A DNA stretch of 62,781 bases from Alphaproteobacteria bacterium (GTDB lineage Bacteria > Pseudomonadota > Alphaproteobacteria > SHNJ01), in contig SHNJ01000020.1 in assembly GCA_004295055.1 (NCBI GenBank), positions 8,628 through 71,408 on the forward strand, read 5' to 3'. The position numbers and the translations under genes are program-made. Shown in pieces: positions 60,471 through 62,781 of this stretch. The notes beneath the pieces are model-generated. The model had not been told where the DNA came from, did not search any database, and worked only from the letters and a program-made list of their open reading frames with translations. Numbering within the stretch: position 1 is the stretch's first letter; every line of letters begins with the position of its first letter.

Positions 60471-61247
60471 ATGTTGCAAAATAAGAAAGTTTTGATTACC
60501 GGTTCTACCAGCGGTATTGGCTTGTCCATAGCAGAAAAATTTGCGGGACAGGGCTGTAATATAATGATTCATGGGCTTAGGGATCAAAAACAGCTACAAA
60601 ATATCCAAAACAATCTCATGGACCGTTTTAAGGTCGAGGTCCGCGTGTCTGATGCGGATGTGGCCAATTCCCAGGATTTGTCGACATTGGCCGATGAAGC
60701 CGCAAAATGGGGGGTGGATATTCTGATCAATAATGCGGGTATTCAACATGTAAGCCCGATTGAGAATTTCGCGCCGGAAAAATGGGACCAGGTAATGGCG
60801 GTTAATTTGCGCGCCGCCTATTTCCTGATTCACAAACTGATTGCTGGAATGAAAAAAAGTGGCTGGGGCCGGATCGTCAATATTGCGTCGGCGCACGGTT
60901 TGGTCGCATCCATCAACAAGGCCGCCTATGTTGCCAGCAAACATGGCTTGGTAGGGTTGACCAAGGTTGTTGCGTTGGAATCCGCGAATGACGGGATAAC
61001 ATGCAACGCCATTTGCCCGGGCTGGGTACATACCGATATAGTCGAAAAACAAATCCAGGCGCGCGCGTCCGCATCTGGCCGCAGTGCCCAGGAAACGGCG
61101 CTTGATTTAATTGCCGAAAAAATGCCGTATCATAAATTCGTGCAACCGGACGAGGTTGCTTCATTGGCTTTATACTTGGCCAGCGATGCGGCGCGGGCGA
61201 TTACCGGCGCATCATTGTCTATCGATGGCGCTTGGACGGCGCAGTAA
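60471..61247 (+). CDS. bdhA: 3-hydroxybutyrate dehydrogenase
   Basis: A 258-residue SDR enzyme that oxidises 3-hydroxybutyrate to acetoacetate during PHB use. It starts MLQNKKVLITGSTSGIGLSIAEKFAGQG, with the NAD-binding loop. NNAGIQHVSPIENFAPEKWDQVMAVNL is the family NAG and partner motif. Y-x-x-x-K is in YVASKHGLVG near residue 153. CNAICPGWVHTDIVEKQI and a C-terminus with ITGASLSIDGAWTAQ match this enzyme. A phasin at 45490 supports PHB metabolism. The start is one of two close ATGs (60459 and 60471). Confidence 0.9.
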   Translation: MLQNKKVLITGSTSGIGLSIAEKFAGQGCNIMIHGLRDQKQLQNIQNNLMDRFKVEVRVSDADVANSQDLSTLADEAAKWGVDILINNAGIQHVSPIENFAPEKWDQVMAVNLRAAYFLIHKLIAGMKKSGWGRIVNIASAHGLVASINKAAYVASKHGLVGLTKVVALESANDGITCNAICPGWVHTDIVEKQIQARASASGRSAQETALDLIAEKMPYHKFVQPDEVASLALYLASDAARAITGASLSIDGAWTAQ

Positions 61248-61258
61248 CTGCAAATTAA

Positions 61259-61282
61259 AACGGCCGGGAATTCCCGGCCGTT
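61259..61282. terminator. Palindromic bidirectional terminator
   Basis: A perfect 24-bp palindrome whose arms read AACGGCCGGGAA/TTCCCGGCCGTT lies between the bdhA stop and the cyclophilin stop. An A-rich run on the left and TTA on the right make it suitable for both convergent genes. Confidence 0.85.
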
Positions 61283-61300
61283 ATGCTTAGTACCGAATGA

Positions 61301-61867
61301 TTAGTTCGATTTAACTTTTTTGCCTTTCGGTTTTTCAACCACATCGGCGGCAACATGCATTTCCAAAATTCTATCCGGATCTTCTACTTTGCCGTTGCGG
61401 GTGCGATCGCCTTTTTTCAAGGCATCGACATATTCCATGCCTTCGATTACGCGGCCCCAAATAGTGTACTGGCCATCCAGATAGGACGCCGGCGCAAAGC
61501 AAATGAAAAACTGGCTGTCCGCGCTGTTGGGATCGGACGTGCGGGCCATGGATACCGTGCCGCGAACATGTTTTTCGCTGCTAAATTCGGCGGGCAATTT
61601 GGTGCCCGATCCGCCCGTGCCATCGCCCTTTGGATCGCCGGTTTGGGCCATAAAGCCTTCGATGACGCGATGGAAAGTCAGGCCATCATAAAATTTCTGG
61701 CGGGTCAATTCCTTGATCCGCGCAACATGTTTTGGCGCAAGATCAGGACGCAGTTCGATCACGACCCGGCCGGATTTCAATTCCATATATAAAGTATTTT
61801 CTAAATCAGCAGCATTCACAGAAGTCACCATAATTAAAGTTAATAAAATACCTAGCAAAAAACGCAT
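61301..61867 (-). CDS. ppiA: Cyclophilin-type peptidyl-prolyl cis-trans isomerase, exported
   Basis: A 188-residue prolyl isomerase with a signal peptide (FLLGILLTLIMVTSVNA, cleavage near residue 19). The cyclophilin core is present: LTFHRVIEGFMAQTGDPKGDGTGGSG near residue 59 (with the catalytic Arg), then SMARTSDPNSADSQFFICFAPASYLDGQYTIWGRVIEGMEYVDAL. Its role is folding proteins in the periplasm. It shares a terminator with bdhA and follows the neighbouring hypothetical gene. Confidence 0.93.
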   Translation of the reverse strand: MRFLLGILLTLIMVTSVNAADLENTLYMELKSGRVVIELRPDLAPKHVARIKELTRQKFYDGLTFHRVIEGFMAQTGDPKGDGTGGSGTKLPAEFSSEKHVRGTVSMARTSDPNSADSQFFICFAPASYLDGQYTIWGRVIEGMEYVDALKKGDRTRNGKVEDPDRILEMHVAADVVEKPKGKKVKSN

Positions 61868-61890
61868 ATATATTCTCCGTTACAATATGG

Positions 61891-62310
61891 TTAGGATTTT
61901 GGGGAAGATTTTTTAAAAGGTTTCTTAAACGCATCGGCAATGGCGCGTAAATTATTGCCATGGCCCGGGTTGTCGGAAATTTTATGGGCTTGCTGCCCTG
62001 GCGCCGGTTTCAAAGTGCTGGCGGATAATGGATCTTGATTGGCCATATTTTTTTGCAATTGACCGATCATGCCTGCGAAATCGATCTCTCCGTTCGCCGT
62101 CGCGCCGGTTTGCGGCTTGCCTTCCAGCTTATGGGCCACGCGCTGTACATGCGCCATGGTTGCGGCTTCGCGGAAATTGGCGAACAGGCCGTCTTCCAGC
62201 AATTGGTCTTCGGCGCAACGCGCCAATAAAATCTGGCAGGCTTTTTGGCGATTGCCGCCCGACTGGCGCAAGGCTTCCTCGATACATCCATCAACGTAAT
62301 TTTTGCTCAT
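61891..62310 (-). CDS. Hypothetical protein
   Basis: A 139-residue cytoplasmic protein. It starts SKNYVDGCIEEALRQSGGNRQKACQILLARCAEDQLLEDGLFANFREAATMAHVQRV, helical and reminiscent of a small DNA-binding or regulator fold, with NRQKACQILL resembling a short helix-turn-helix. A flexible C-terminal half rich in Gln, Pro and Lys follows. AGGG precedes the ATG. It lies between ccmF and the cyclophilin. I do not recognise it. Confidence 0.6.
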   Translation of the reverse strand: MSKNYVDGCIEEALRQSGGNRQKACQILLARCAEDQLLEDGLFANFREAATMAHVQRVAHKLEGKPQTGATANGEIDFAGMIGQLQKNMANQDPLSASTLKPAPGQQAHKISDNPGHGNNLRAIADAFKKPFKKSSPKS

Positions 62311-62403
62311 GATCCGGCCCTTTCGCGATATGATAGGCAGAGAATTTAGCATAGCATGGGGATAGAAAAAGAAAAATTAAAAACCGGCCTTGCCCCAATA
62401 AGG

Positions 62404-62781
62404 TCACAATATAAACAGGAAAAAGGGCGATCCGATAACGGTGTATAAAATAATTGCGGCGGCAAAACCAAATACTAGCCGCTTGGAATTAAAGCGGAAA
62501 TGGGTTTTGACCCCGGTTTTTAACGGTTGGGCGATTGTTAATAAGCGCAATGCCTGCATGAACGCGGCCAATCCCATAATTGCCGCGCCCAGCCAAATCC
62601 AAACCACCAATGGATGATAGGATAGGCGCAAAATCGCGGCGGATTTATCGGATTCAACTTCGGCCATGGCGGTATACACATCGCCCATCAGGGACGTATC
62701 GCGAGACGATTCGGTAGTAACCATGCCTTGCGAAGGGTAAAGATGTTTTTCCGGATATAGTAATTGCGAGTAAAAATTTTT
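62404..62781 (-). CDS. ccmF: Cytochrome c-type biogenesis protein CcmF, C-terminal end only
   Basis: The last 125 residues of a CcmF-like haem lyase, open to the window edge. The sequence reads QLLYPEKHLYPSQGMVTTESSRDTSLMGDVYTAMAE, the CcmF pattern before its last helices, then LSYHPLVVWIWLGAAIMGLAAFMQAL and a final C-terminal helix (VFGFAAAIILYTVIGSPFFLFIL). CcmF helps ligate haem to apocytochromes c in system I maturation. Its presence matters because the c1 motif in this same window is defective. Confidence 0.88.
   Translation of the reverse strand, partial: KNFYSQLLYPEKHLYPSQGMVTTESSRDTSLMGDVYTAMAEVESDKSAAILRLSYHPLVVWIWLGAAIMGLAAFMQALRLLTIAQPLKTGVKTHFRFNSKRLVFGFAAAIILYTVIGSPFFLFIL

Overview
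The window reads as chromosomal DNA of an alphaproteobacterium of moderate GC content. Pointers to this class are an SUV3-like helicase next to fdxA, carD and an RpoH-family sigma factor, the prs-rplY-pth-ychF order, a single gene for a cytochrome b/c1 fusion (the fbcH arrangement), a two-domain cold-shock protein, and the ubiK-ybjN-proC cluster. I cannot place it to genus. Nearly all of it is densely packed housekeeping sequence. I see no prophage, insertion sequence, CRISPR array or rRNA operon.

Layout. 1-2770: glmS (3' end beyond the window) and glmU on the minus strand. 2899-9906: EamA transporter, CysQ-like phosphatase, SUV3-like helicase, a small membrane protein, fdxA, a hypothetical, and CarD. 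9960-11012: a leader with DnaA-box-like sequences and a perfect parS palindrome, then an RpoH-type sigma factor. 11013-14717: SNase-like protein, proline iminopeptidase, PagL-like deacylase, hypotheticals, and a tRNA-Arg(CCT) flanked by pieces of itself. 14897-22470: a MoxR/DUF58/DUF4159 membrane operon ending in an EamA transporter. 22619-28045: an orphan gene, cca, trmL and the bc1 complex genes. 28164-30611: a DUF5615-like gene, then luxR and luxI homologues with a lux box and a coupled small gene. 30626-37538: ychF, pth, rplY, prs, pgeF, midA, lgt. 37607-41759: an unfamiliar three-gene operon (837-residue Gln/Pro-rich protein, 331-residue Cys-rich protein, peroxiredoxin). 41891-55489: hldD, ubiK, ybjN-like, proC, a TetR/COQ9-like gene, phasin, an EnvZ/OmpR pair, pgsA, uvrC, folB, a pteridine-type SDR, a Kef antiporter, rpoH, rluD and two tiny membrane-protein genes. 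55667-62781: a small secreted protein, an amino-acid ABC transporter, a transglutaminase-fold protein, a cold-shock protein, 3-hydroxybutyrate dehydrogenase, cyclophilin, a hypothetical and the 3' end of ccmF.

Points that stand out: (1) the cytochrome c1 half of the bc1 fusion lacks its CxxCH haem motif (it reads CAAGR) although the rest looks intact and a cytochrome c maturation gene is present; (2) a perfect parS site with nearby DnaA-box-like sequences, suggesting closeness to the replication origin; (3) a complete acyl-homoserine-lactone cassette with a recognisable lux box and a translationally coupled 80-residue gene; (4) the Cys-rich/peroxiredoxin operon, the best candidate here for an undescribed system; (5) degenerate GGGTTTAGGG-like repeats between otherwise ordinary genes. 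Functions are inferred from motifs read by eye; no database search was run.
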